A stretch of 64,000 nt of DNA from Petrolisthes cinctipes (GCA_033782935.1 JAWQEG010001349.1:250501-314500), one strand, 5' to 3'. Shown: positions 45,184 through 55,080, counted from the stretch's first letter. Translations and numbers: made by a program. Notes: generated by a model from the letters alone, not told the origin.

Positions 45184-48100
45184 ATGTTCACTGTACTACA
45201 GTGGAATTGTAGAAGTCTTGGGAATAAATTGAACAACATATCAATATTATTACACACACACAGGCCAGACGTCGTCTGTTTACAGGAGACAGGGTTGGAG
45301 AATCACTCTGACCCAACACAATTTAAACACTACAACGCATACAGGAGAAACGATGGACACGGAGTAGCAATATACACACACAAATCACATCCACAGACAC
45401 AAATAACATTAAACACTACTCTGGAAGCCGTTGCTTGCAGAGTAAAATTACACAACACCTACATATCCATCTGCTCTCTTTACTGTCCGCCACGCGGCCC
45501 CATTGACAGTGATTTATTTCATAATTTATTTCGGCAACTACATGGTAAAAAATTGGTACTGGGCGATTTTAATGCCCATTACTGTCAGTGGGGAAGCTTA
45601 AGAACTGATGCTCGCGGAGGGCAGATGGCAGACATTATATTACAATCCAACCTCTGCCTCCTGAACGATGGCCAAGCCACCAGGGTTGACGATCGTTCTG
45701 GCAACTTTTCGTCTATCGATTTGTCTCTGGCCTCCCCGGATATACACCAGGATTTTTCTTGGCATCCTGAGTCCGACTCCCTTGGTAGTGACCACTTTCC
45801 CATCTGTCTCTCTTATTCAAGTCATACTGTTTCGGCCCCTTTGGTTCCAAAATTCAATTTTAAGAGAGCAGATTGGGGGTCTTTCGGGAGGATCGTCGAC
45901 CTAGATATATCTGGGGAGACCATAGATGAAAAGATGCGAAATTTAACACAAAACATCTTACACGCAGCCGAGGTTGCTATTCCTAAAACCTCTATAATTC
46001 GAAATAAGCGTGAAGCACATTGGTGGTCAACGGATTGCCGAGAGGCATTAAGGAAGCGTAATAGGAGATACAAGATTTTTGACAAACAGCCCACTCAGAA
46101 CAACCTTATAGCTTACAAACGGGCGAGGGCTGAGGCAAGGAGAGTAATTAATAGAGCTAAAAGGGACTCTTGGCGGTCGTTTGTGTCCACGGTGAATCGT
46201 TTTACACCACTTACAAAAGTCTGGTCCACTATAAAAATATTAAATAACAAACGCCCGTATACTCCCATCACCACTCTTCAAGTGGACAATAACATCTACG
46301 ACGATCCCGTGGACGTAGCAAACGTACTTGCCAGGAGTTTCTCAAAAGTAAGTAGTTCAGCCAATTACGATCAACGTTTTCTCCATCACAAACGTATGGC
46401 TGAACTACAAGAGATAGACTTTGCCACAGAAGACGTAGACTACCCATACAACCGGGAGTTTACGATTGACGAACTTCTCCTTGCCCTAAGATCCTGTAAA
46501 GACACCAGTCCTGGGCCTGACACCATCACGTACGGTATGATCCGGCATCTTGGCCAGGATAACCTGGTCAAGTTGCTAGCAGTGTACAATGAGATTTGGG
46601 TGTCTAACATCTTCCCAAACTCATGGCACTTTTCGTGGATCATACCGATACCTAAACAGTCTGGTCGTCTTATGAATCCCAGTTCATTTCGACCTATTGC
46701 GTTGACTTCCTGCCTCTGTAAAGTTATGGAAAGAATGATAAATAATAGGCTACTTTTTGTTTTAGAAGCGAAGGGTTTATTGAGTGATCGACAATGTGGC
46801 TTCCGGAAACACCGGAGCACAGTTGATCACTTGATGAACCTGGAGCATTGCATTTCAAAGGCATTTGCCAATAAAGAATTCATGGTAGGGGTGTCCTTGG
46901 ACATCCATAAAGCCTATGACATGACATGGCGACACGGTATTCTGATGAAGCTTCACGGTTATGGTTTAAGAGGTAATTTGCCCAGTTTCATTAACAACTT
47001 TTTGCGTGACAGAACCTTTTCTGTCACCCTTCCCTGTAACGTAACATCGGACATTTTTGTCCAAGAGAACGGGGTGCCACAGGGAAGCGTGCTTAGTCCT
47101 ACACTTTTTAACATCATGATCAATGATATTCTGTCATCAGCTCTAGTTCCCAGGAATCTTAAATACTCGTTGTATGCTGATGATTGTGCAATGTGGCACT
47201 CGTCACGTAATGCACAGTTTTCAGTAGGACGGATTCAAGCAGCGCTTGAATTTGTCCACCAATGGGCCTTACAGTGGGGCTTTAAGTTTTCCGTTCCTAA
47301 GTGTACCGGAGTAATTTTCAGTAAACGTAGAGTACCTCAATTTAACGTAACGTTAGATGGCCAACCGATACCATTTCATAATTCTGTTAAATTTTTAGGA
47401 ATTCATTTTGACCAGAGATTAAATTTTACACATCATGTTAATAATTTGCTTGTTCGTTGTGAAAAACCTTTAAATGTCCTTAAGTACCTATCAGGTACCA
47501 CATGGGGAGCCGACAGGAAATCTTTATTAATGGTGTATAAAACCCTTATTCGTACAAAGCTAGACTATGGCTCACAGGTGTATCGATCGGCATCAGATAC
47601 AACACTAGGAAGATTGGATGTGTACCAGAATAAATGTTTACGTGTGTGTTTGGGAGCTCTGAAGTGTACACGTGTAGCTAGGATGGAGGTGGAGGCGAAC
47701 ATTCCTCCTCTCCGACTTCGACGGGATCAACTCGCCATCAACACCGCCATGTCCACCATTAGGAAGTCGGAGATCGGAAACGTAGCCAGTGCCTCCCTCC
47801 AACAACATCACCACCTTCACCACGGAAGACGGAGGCCACTGGCTGTCCGCCTCCACCAACTAGAACAACAACTGCAAATAGACCTCGGGGACTGCGACAA
47901 GTTCATCACCACCAAGATACCACCGTGGGAGACACCCAACTTCGGCGTCAACACATCGTGGTTACCATCATCAAAAGAAAAGGCGCCGGAGTTGGAGATA
48001 CACCACCTGTTTGGTGGTATAGTCCGCAGTCACTTGGGGTCTTATCACGTGTACACTGACGGCTCCAAGTCAGATGAATGTGTGGGTGCGAGTGTATGGT

Positions 48101-48864
48101 CGATTGAATGTGAAATTAGGTACAGATTGCCGATACATACATCTGTGTTTACAGCTGAACTTTTTGCAATTGACAAAGCCATAGACTATGCACTAAATTC
48201 TCGTTATAATTCAATAGTCATTTTTTCAGACTCCAAGTCAGCCCTTCTGGCAATTAACTCATGTCAAACTATTTCTAATGAAATCCAGGGTCGCATCATT
48301 AATAAGTTGCACTTATGCAACAAGTCCTTCACTCTGATCTGGGTGCCCGGGCATTGTCGTATTTATGGCAATGAACGGGCAGACTTACTTGCAAAATCGG
48401 CTGTAGAGCTCGAGGTTACTTGGGACGTCCCTCGTGATTTACAGTCGTGTCTATCCCTCGGAAAGAAATCAATTAATCTTCTGTGGCAAGGTCAGTGGAC
48501 CAGACTTAACATCTCTACCATCAAGCCTCAACTGGGTAATTGGGCCACTGCCAACCGGCCCAATCGACTAGACGAAAGAATACTGGCAAGAATAAGAACA
48601 AACTGCACCAGGATAACTCATTTAGAACCATATATAGACAAACGTTTTCCACCGCATTGTAACACCTGCAATGCGGTGTTATCTATCAGTCATATCATCC
48701 TGCATTGTCGGCGATTTGTGGGGGAACGTGCTTCCCTCATAAGTTACTGCGATGCAGTAAAAGTCCCCTTCACACTCTCAGCTCTCTTAGGTGATGGGGA
48801 TGGTGGTGTGACTGATAAATTGATGACTTTCTTGAGGGAGACCGAACTGATCAGAGTGATGTGA
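45184..48864 (+). CDS. LINE copy E ORF2, intact
   Basis: 1226 residues. Endonuclease: QWNCRSLGNKL, CLQETGL, LGDFNAHYC, SDHFPI near 202. RT: GVPQGSVLSPTLFN near 631 and YADD near 665. RNase H: TDGSKSDEC near 957, AELFAID, FSDSKSALL, GNERADLLAK near 1062. C-terminal CNTCNAVLSISHIILHC near 1160-1175. A private change is GVSLDIHKAYD where the other copies have GVFLDIHKAYD, next to the catalytic Asp of RT motif A. No stop or frameshift is present. Together with ORF1 it could support target-primed reverse transcription. Confidence 0.94.
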   Translation: MFTVLQWNCRSLGNKLNNISILLHTHRPDVVCLQETGLENHSDPTQFKHYNAYRRNDGHGVAIYTHKSHPQTQITLNTTLEAVACRVKLHNTYISICSLYCPPRGPIDSDLFHNLFRQLHGKKLVLGDFNAHYCQWGSLRTDARGGQMADIILQSNLCLLNDGQATRVDDRSGNFSSIDLSLASPDIHQDFSWHPESDSLGSDHFPICLSYSSHTVSAPLVPKFNFKRADWGSFGRIVDLDISGETIDEKMRNLTQNILHAAEVAIPKTSIIRNKREAHWWSTDCREALRKRNRRYKIFDKQPTQNNLIAYKRARAEARRVINRAKRDSWRSFVSTVNRFTPLTKVWSTIKILNNKRPYTPITTLQVDNNIYDDPVDVANVLARSFSKVSSSANYDQRFLHHKRMAELQEIDFATEDVDYPYNREFTIDELLLALRSCKDTSPGPDTITYGMIRHLGQDNLVKLLAVYNEIWVSNIFPNSWHFSWIIPIPKQSGRLMNPSSFRPIALTSCLCKVMERMINNRLLFVLEAKGLLSDRQCGFRKHRSTVDHLMNLEHCISKAFANKEFMVGVSLDIHKAYDMTWRHGILMKLHGYGLRGNLPSFINNFLRDRTFSVTLPCNVTSDIFVQENGVPQGSVLSPTLFNIMINDILSSALVPRNLKYSLYADDCAMWHSSRNAQFSVGRIQAALEFVHQWALQWGFKFSVPKCTGVIFSKRRVPQFNVTLDGQPIPFHNSVKFLGIHFDQRLNFTHHVNNLLVRCEKPLNVLKYLSGTTWGADRKSLLMVYKTLIRTKLDYGSQVYRSASDTTLGRLDVYQNKCLRVCLGALKCTRVARMEVEANIPPLRLRRDQLAINTAMSTIRKSEIGNVASASLQQHHHLHHGRRRPLAVRLHQLEQQLQIDLGDCDKFITTKIPPWETPNFGVNTSWLPSSKEKAPELEIHHLFGGIVRSHLGSYHVYTDGSKSDECVGASVWSIECEIRYRLPIHTSVFTAELFAIDKAIDYALNSRYNSIVIFSDSKSALLAINSCQTISNEIQGRIINKLHLCNKSFTLIWVPGHCRIYGNERADLLAKSAVELEVTWDVPRDLQSCLSLGKKSINLLWQGQWTRLNISTIKPQLGNWATANRPNRLDERILARIRTNCTRITHLEPYIDKRFPPHCNTCNAVLSISHIILHCRRFVGERASLISYCDAVKVPFTLSALLGDGDGGVTDKLMTFLRETELIRVM

Positions 48865-49177
48865 CTTTTTATTTCTATTGTTGTTACCATTTTGTATGTA
48901 TTATTTTCAAATTATGAATGTTATAAATTATGTGTTGTATATATTGTATATTATGATGTATTAGCTAGGTTTAGCGATTGTCTAAAATAGGTTTAGCGAT
49001 TTGTCTGTCTAGGTTTAGCGATTGGCTGGTATAGGTATTAGTCAAGTTAGCTATTGGTTGAGTAGGTACATAGATTAGTTTATTAGCTAGGATGTTAAAT
49101 TAAGGTACATTTTTATTTGTAACGGTTACAAAAACAAAAACAATTAGTATATAAGTTTAATTTTAAGTTTAAGTGTA

Positions 49178-49227
<50 letters not shown>

Positions 49228-49362
49228 CATAATAATATATGCATAAAAATAATATGCAAAAAGTTTAAATTAAAATAAAATTAAATAAAAAATAAATAAA
49301 AAAATAAATAAAATATAAAATAAAAGGCCTTAATGACCAACACCATGGTCGATAGGCCAGGA

Positions 49363-49403
<41 letters not shown>

Positions 49404-49410
49404 TGAGCAG
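48865..49410 (+). other. 3' UTR, hairpin, poly(A) and target repeat of copy E
   Basis: Three TTTAGCGATT words (48965-49025), a TAA microsatellite (49180-49235), the GGCCT...AGGCC hairpin (49326-49358), poly(A) of about 35 and TCATTGAGCAG (49400-49410). Confidence 0.85.
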
Positions 49411-49717
49411 TCTGCCTCCTGCTTCTGCTTCGCTCTTTGCTTAGGCATATATAAGTATTCTGTGGATTTCAGTGTGAGACACCAAGCTGGCTGTTTTGTG
49501 TATTCGTATGTATTATTTATTATATTTGAATGTATTATAGGTGTATATATTTTGTGTGTTATTACTTTTGGGATATTTGTTAGGTTGTGGTTTATTTAAT
49601 ATATGAATATTGGTAAAAGTCTCTTTGGTTATTCAATCCTTCACTCATGTTACATAAAGAGGGAAAAGCAGTTTGAAAAAAGGGAGTAATTTTGCTGTTG
49701 TTACGTGTTTGGCCCTT
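49400..49717 (+). repeat. right part of the interrupted 3' LTR
   Basis: Bases 49400-49717 match 20060-20377 of the 5' LTR with one difference noted. The LTR should run 13 bases further to CTGGCACGTAACA but stops at GGCCCTT. Confidence 0.95.
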
Positions 49718-50069
49718 TTGTTACGTGCCAGAAGGGCCAAACACGTAACACTCAGGGATTTGATCATAAGCACCAAGTACACATTCCTTAAGAATTACAT
49801 AGTTATTTGACTGGTCATCTTGAAGGCTGACAAACACAGAACGAGCCTTACCAACAAAAACTGACTGAGCTAAGAAACTCCACCGAGACGTAGGCCACTC
49901 CATATGTTTGGCTATTTTCTCAAATAAACAGAAAAAATCATCGGGACTATCTTCATCAAATTTAGGAACAAATTTTATGTTCTTAGAAACATCAAAGTCG
50001 TTACTTGAATTACTCATTGCTGCAGCTGGATTATGAATAAAAAATTGTCTTTCCTTTTCTCTTTCATTG
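49718..50069 (-). repeat. inverted LTR tip and inverted gag segment
   Basis: 49718-49750 is the reverse complement of the last 32 bases of the LTR plus one adjoining A. 49751-50069 is the reverse complement of gag 20812-21130 with about one base change and no indel. It therefore encodes on the minus strand MSNSSNDFDVSKNIKFV onward through GAYDQIPE. It joins the 3' LTR to the older LINE relic. Confidence 0.93.
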
Positions 50070-51120
50070 ATGCCTCGTCCGACTCCTCGCAGGATTCTGA
50101 TGGTGTGGACTGTTTGCCTCCGCCTGCCAAGACGGCGAAGGGTACTTCAGCTGTGCACGACGTACCGTCTCTGCCTCACCCTGGTGTGTCTTCTTTGTAT
50201 ACCAACTCCTTGCCCTCGTCCAACCTTCCTGCTTTTGCCCCGAGAGATGACTATGTTAAGGTCTCCTTCCCTGAGAACCCATCTACGGACACAAAGCTGC
50301 GATGGTTGTCTGATGTCAACAGGGCCTTCCAGCTGCAGCGTGAACTGTCTTCCACCGTGTGAGGTGAGGAAACTTCATAATGACCAGCCTTGGTGCTACA
50401 GGTACTGGGGAGTTGGGCATATCTCCTGGTACTGTTTTGCCAGGCCGAAGTGTGTATAGTGTGCCGCCGACAATGATTCCAAGACGTGTCCTGTCAGGGG
50501 TGAACCATCATGTCTTCCTGCCTCCACCTCTGAGCCTTCACCTCCTGAGGATACGTCTCGATTGAAGAGTCCACGATGCCTTCAGCCAGGGGTTAATGTG
50601 TTGCATGGATGTACTCGACGTCAGGTTCAGGCTCTTGTCTCTACTATTGCTCCGCCTCCACCATCGCCACCACCACCTCCTACCAGCCCTGCCTCGCCTC
50701 CGGACCTGGCCCTCTACAAGTCTGTTGCTACCCTCATGGCACGATGTACGGCCCTTGAGAACTGCTTTTCTGCCCTTGAAGCCAGGATTGATGGGCTGGT
50801 TGCCGCTCAGGCTGCCAATGACTCCAAACTCTCCACTTGCTGCCCCGGGGCCTGCCACTTGATGTGGTATGTCGACACCTGCTGAACCATCAGGTTCTGG
50901 AGGAACTTCTGGTACGCAACCCTCGTTTTGGTGGATTTAAGTATGTCATAATGTAAATATTTGTCTGTATGCTTGTGCTTCATTCTGTTATGTTTTCGTG
51001 ATGTGTGAGTGTATGTGTGTGTGTGTGTATGTGTGGTTGCAGTTATTGGATTCTCATGAGTCCCGCCTACCCTTGTGTATTATTGTCTGCCTGTTGACTG
51101 ACGCTACGGTGCAATGAATT
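50070..51120 (+). pseudogene. ORF1 C-terminal part of the split LINE relic
   Basis: From 50069 the frame reads DASSDSSQDSDGVDCLPPP, then LRWLSDVNRAFQLQREL before a TGA at 50360-50362. In the neighbouring frame a Gag-like zinc region follows: HNDQPWCYRYWGVGHISWYC, where the second Cys of the knuckle is Tyr, and a partial second knuckle interrupted by a TAG. Pro-rich sequence and a helical stretch (LMARCTALENCFSALEAR) follow. This is a decayed Gag-like ORF1. A GT-repeat (50995-51030) and non-coding DNA lead to the poly(A) at 51121-51140. Confidence 0.6.
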
Positions 51121-51145
51121 AAAAAAAAAAAAAAAAAAAACAGAG

Positions 51146-51465
51146 ATGTGTCCATGCACCCACACTTTTTATTGCCTGTATGGTCTTAGTGCTTGGTGAA
51201 ACTGTGGCCCATAGCTGATGTAGAACACCAACCAAAGATTTCAGAGAGTCATACCTTGATTTTTCTGATGTTGTAATCCATGTTTCAATATATTTGAAAC
51301 TAATATTGTGACGATATATTGTAAGTGGATGAGAACAATAAGATCTTGTATATTTTCACATATGTTGCCAGTGCACTCTAGAGCAGTGGTGGCTCTGATT
51401 GAGTTGTCACTCAACAGCTTCTCTTGGCCCGTGTTTCTCTTTCACAACATTCTGGTCCCGTTATC
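51146..51465 (+). pseudogene. decayed non-LTR RT fragment (copy 2)
   Basis: This aligns by eye over about 320 bases with 5932-6250. Legible pieces are HAPTLFIAC, LVLGETVAHS and SYLDF, standing for the RT boxes after motif A. It begins directly after the poly(A) of the ORF1-only relic, so that relic probably inserted beside it. It is too eroded to code. Confidence 0.7.
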
Positions 51466-51702
51466 GCCTTTTTCAATACTTTTACATTTCAGTCAAATCA
51501 TCATTCTCTTTGAATTACCTCCCCGAAAGCACATGTTGTTTTTCTTTCTCGTGAGTCATTTTATCTATTATACATTTTCGTATATATATTGTATATAAAA
51601 GCAATTTATCACATTTGTCTCCAATGAATAATAAACATTTTACAACTGAAGTTCCATTGTGGTTGGCTTGGCCAATAATTTAGTTTGATAACACCTTTAC
51701 AG
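51466..51702. other. probable intron sequence before the lectin exon
   Basis: AT-rich and non-coding. It ends with the acceptor CTTTACAG at 51695-51702. Confidence 0.4.
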
Positions 51703-52279
51703 GTTCTACAGCCCCCAATGTTGATTTCTCCGATCTGCTGGCTAAGGATTGCGTGCACCTAGACAGAAGCCATAAGACGTGGGAAGAAGCAAGGGCCAAC
51801 TGTATATCTCTAGGCGGTGACCTGTTTGTTGCAGGTGATTATGAGGGTGCGAGGGAATACCTCAAGAAAGAAGATGAATCTGACGAAGGTCTTCGTTACT
51901 GTAAGTATCATAAAGAGTGAAGATTGTCCAATGTTTATCCCATTGTAAATAACGGAATTACAACATGGGATTTATGTGTAATATATCGCTGATAAACACA
52001 AAGAGATACACTGGTGTTAGGGAGTGGATATACTTGTTGCATCAAGGTGTCTCTCTGTGATGTCTACATAGCATCTATCCATTTACAGGGCCGTGGGTGG
52101 GAGTCAAAGGAAGGTTATGGCTGGATGGTCAACAAGTTACTGATGACGAATGGGATGATGATAGTCCTGGCTCAAACAATGATTCCTGCTCTTTTCTACA
52201 TGGGAGAGGTTTGGAGGATTTATCAGCATGCAGCAGTTCATACTCTTCTCTCTGTGTGCGGGGATCATATTATTGGTAG
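51703..52279 (+). CDS. C-type lectin domain protein, two exons (partial)
   Basis: Exon 51703-51900 lies between an acceptor (TTTACAG) and a GTAAGT donor. It encodes APNVDFSDLLAKDCVHLD, then KTWEEARANCISLGGDLFV and REYLKKEDESDEG, the first half of a C-type lectin fold (Cys, W-x2-A, C-x3-GGDL). The next exon starts at 52089 after ATTTACAG. Joining the phase-1 ends makes a Trp codon and gives WPWVGVKGRLWLDGQQV, then DEWDDDSPGSNNDSCSF, LSACSSSYSSLCV and a TAG at 52277-52279. The WVGV core strand and spaced Cys fit the second half. The upstream exons with any signal peptide are outside or beyond the insertions. No EPN or QPD sugar-binding triplet is obvious, so carbohydrate binding is uncertain. 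A further 3' exon cannot be excluded. Confidence 0.75.
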
Positions 52280-52504
52280 TTTATCCACACTGATACATTA
52301 AACTTTATTCTTTCAACTCTTAGTACTTATAGCTTCACAAGCCATCGAGTTTTGTAACCTGATACAGTTTACTCTCTTTTGGTGGTGTACAGAATAAATT
52401 ATGCATAACATTAGTGTGTCGTGAAGATTGTTTATATTATTCATATAGTGAAATTCAGTAGTGTCATGTTAATACGGTTTGCGTTGTGTTATGCTAATAC
52501 GATG

Positions 52505-53290
52505 TGTTTAGGGTTGATGGCGGAGTGTGTTGTAATAATGGTGTGTGTTGTAATGGTGGTGTGTGTTGTAATGGTGATGTGTGTTGTAAAGGTGGTATGT
52601 GTGTAATGGTGGTGTGTGTTATAATGGTGTGTGGTGTAATACTGGTGTGTGTTGCTATGGTGGTGAGTGGTGTAATGGTGGTGTGTGCTGTAATGGTGGT
52701 GTATGTTGTAATTGTGGTGTATGTTGTAATGGTGGTGCGTGTTTTATTAGTGGTGTGATTGGAATATTGGTGTGTATTGTAGTGGTGGTGTGTGTTGTAA
52801 AGTTGTGTGTTGTAATAATGGTGAGTGTTGTAATGGTTGTGTGGGTTGTAATGGTGGTGTATGATGTAATGGTGGTATGTTGTATTGATGGAGTGTTATA
52901 CTAGTGATGACGTGGTATATGTTGAAATAGTGGTGTGATTGTAGTCTGTTGTAATGGTGGTGTATGTTGTTTTGGTTATGGTATGTTGTAATGGTGTAGT
53001 AATGGTGGTGTGTGTTGTAATGGTGGTGTGTGTAGTAATGGTGGTGTGTGTTGTAATGGTGTAGTAATGGTGGTGTGTGTTGTAATGGTGGTGTATGTTG
53101 TAAAGGTTATGATGTGTTGCAATGGTGTACTAATGGTCGTGTGTGTTGTAATGGTGGTGTATGATGCAATGGTGTAGTAATGGTGGTGTGTGTTGTATTG
53201 GTGGTGTGTGTTGTATTGGTGGAGTGTGTTATATTGGTGGTGTGTGTTGTAATGGTTGTTTATTGGTGGTATGTGTTGTAATGGTGTGTT
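52505..53290. repeat. 18-bp GTTGTAATGGTGGTGTGT minisatellite
   Basis: Tens of imperfect copies of an 18-base G/T-rich unit, strongly strand-asymmetric (almost no C on the plus strand). Open frames across it are repeat artefacts. It follows the lectin exons by about 230 bases. Confidence 0.92.
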
Positions 53291-54698
53291 GTGATTTTAA
53301 TTAAGGGGAGATTTTTTTGTTGATGAATTGGAAGGCTTCTGGCAGATTCCCCCAAACTATACCACAAAGCAGATCCCCAATAATTAGTATAACACTGAGG
53401 GTTATGATTTTTGTTATAGTCTGAAGAAATCAGTATCCCTCCATATTACCAACAAGAGAATCTCCTCTTAAAATGAATTTAATATATTTTTAATACGGTA
53501 ATGAACTAAGATATTGTAACTATAATGGTAATGATATATATATATTTTTTTCAGAGGATCATCGCCATGCATTAAGGGAGAAATCCAATGTTGGTAAATT
53601 TACAGCAACTTATTCCTTCATCAAACTATTCCTGGAAACAGGCTATCTTAGTTAGTTTAGTTGATTTGGTCTGTTTCTACGCCTAGTTTGGAGGAAACGG
53701 TAGCTTCCAATGTAAGTATACCATCCCCTTAATTTAGTAGTACTGTACACTCGCAATCCAAAATTTGTGTCTAGGTCTTGTTGAAGTTTCGAATCATTTG
53801 GCTTAGTAGTGAACCAATTACAACGCTTATCCTATTTCATATTTGCTTGTTGAGCTCGCTTAATACTCGATCAGGCTATTTGAAGCAAGCCTGGATACAT
53901 ATTTTGGATTGCGAGTGTACACTGTATCAATCTGAATGTAAGAGTAGGGAAACTTAATTTTGTTTATTACATTTTATAGTTCTGGGTGTTTGTAACAAAA
54001 TGTGATGAGTGAATAGATAGATTTTACTACACTATAAATTTGCCATAAAATGATAATATTAGAAATAATTATAATAATTCAATAAAAATAGGAGTAATGA
54101 TTAAATATATACCCCTAGTTAGATCTCTACTGTTCATTACCTTACTATGTATTAGGTTATACCGTACTATAATAATAACTTTTTACATTTTGATTCTGTT
54201 CATAATTTTCTCCTTAGTATTTTTTTTAATATTATAATTATTATTATTATTATTATTATAGCTAACGAACAGAGGAAAGCTGTCAAACGCCTACATGAGT
54301 CACCACAATGTGGTTGATTATTATTGTCCACGACTGTACAGTGTTGAAAGTGGATAAAAAATTTGCTCATGGTCGATCTAGACAGTCACAAGCAATACTA
54401 AGTATCCAGGTGTTGTTGAAGTGTTTCGTATCATATGACATACCAGCCAATAAACCAGATACAACGCTTATTTTAAGGGGAGAGTATACTTTTGGTACAT
54501 TGGAGTGTTGTGATTCCTCCAAAATATGCCAGCAAACAGAACCAGATTAGTAAAAGTACTGGTGGACTGTTTCTTGGAATAGTTAGGAGGAATTAGTTGC
54601 TCCAGATTTACCAACACTGTACTATTCCCTTAATTGTCTCATACTTGTTGAATGGAGCTCGTATTTGGAGTCGAGTTGTGTTGTGTTTTGATGGACAA

Positions 54699-54744
<46 letters not shown>

Positions 54745-55080
54745 TGTCAAGCAAGGATTGTATCTCCTCTTGTATTTTTTTTGTTTTTTGCCTTTTTTTT
54801 TTTTTTTTTTAGAAAGTGCACCGAAAAATACATTAACATGAGTAACTTAAAGCCAGGCAAAATAAAAAGATCAACAGCTATACGAGGCCCATCTGGATAA
54901 GTACTTATCATGGGAAGTGACTGAGTTGAAGCCCCAAATCTGAAACAGGTGGTTTCTGGACGAAAGTACACACAAACCATCATGAGGTCACACACATTTC
55001 GAGCCAATGGAGGCATTGGTGGTCTCTCTTCCAGAAACCACGTGCTCTAGATCTCGAGCTTCCGCTCAGAGACTATGGTA
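53291..55080. other. non-coding DNA with simple repeats
   Basis: No gene is supported. It contains ATT microsatellites (54236-54260, 54700-54741), a T run (54793-54811) and the MITE listed separately. A stretch at 54395-54475 (GGTGTTGTTGAAGTGTTTCG) resembles the MITE interior, so a second decayed copy may be present. Confidence 0.5.
53748..53917. mobile_element. MITE with 20-30-bp inverted repeats, TA target
   Basis: CACTCGCAATCCAAAAT at 53748 is repeated as its complement ATTTTGGATTGCGAGTG ending at 53917. The match continues imperfectly inward. TA dinucleotides flank both ends (53746-53747, 53918-53919), as for Tc1/mariner elements. The 170-bp body has no coding capacity. Confidence 0.75.

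Larger units (their letters stand above)
43478..49399 (+). mobile_element. I-like LINE copy E, complete and open
   Basis: This 5.92-kb copy has a 5' UTR (43478-43857), intact ORF1, intact ORF2, 3' UTR, terminal hairpin (49326-49358) and poly(A). It is flanked by TAATTGAGCAG and TCATTGAGCAG (49400-49410), after which the gypsy LTR resumes exactly where it stopped at 25433. It is the best candidate for a competent element in this window. Confidence 0.94.
19749..50069 (+). mobile_element. Gmr1-like Ty3/gypsy retrotransposon carrying the LINE array
   Basis: A young LTR element. It has a 5' LTR (19749-20390), a primer-binding site, one long gag-pol frame, a polypurine tract, and a 3' LTR interrupted at its position 319 by the LINE array (25434-49399). 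The two LTRs differ by about one base where I could compare them (TTATTTAATCC at 20289 against TTATTCAATCC at 49629). Integrase lies upstream of RT, as in Gmr1-type elements. The right end is abnormal: the LTR stops at 49717 and is followed by inverted copies of the LTR tip and of gag, so there is no clean target duplication. Confidence 0.9.
19345..51140 (+). mobile_element. ORF1-only LINE relic, split by the Gmr1-like gypsy element
   Basis: Two pieces, 19345-19748 and 50070-51140, read as one old element. The left piece has an acidic N-terminal coding segment; the right has the rest of a Gag-like ORF1 and ends in a 20-base poly(A) (51121-51140). No endonuclease or RT is present between the coding part and the poly(A). 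The left limit is a guess based on a CAGTCT initiator-like string. The 30 kb between the pieces is later insertion. Confidence 0.55.

Noticed and set aside
25434..49399. Tandem LINE copies as a simple assembly duplication
   Set aside because: Each copy has private mutations, different poly(A) lengths and junction variants, and only C has the 1.8-kb insert.
52421..52904. Cys/Val-rich open frames
   Set aside because: They are translations of the 18-bp minisatellite and shift freely between frames.
53554..53650. Third exon of the lectin gene after TTTTTTTCAG
   Set aside because: Joining from a donor near 52275 gives an immediate stop; the lectin fold already ends before the TAG.
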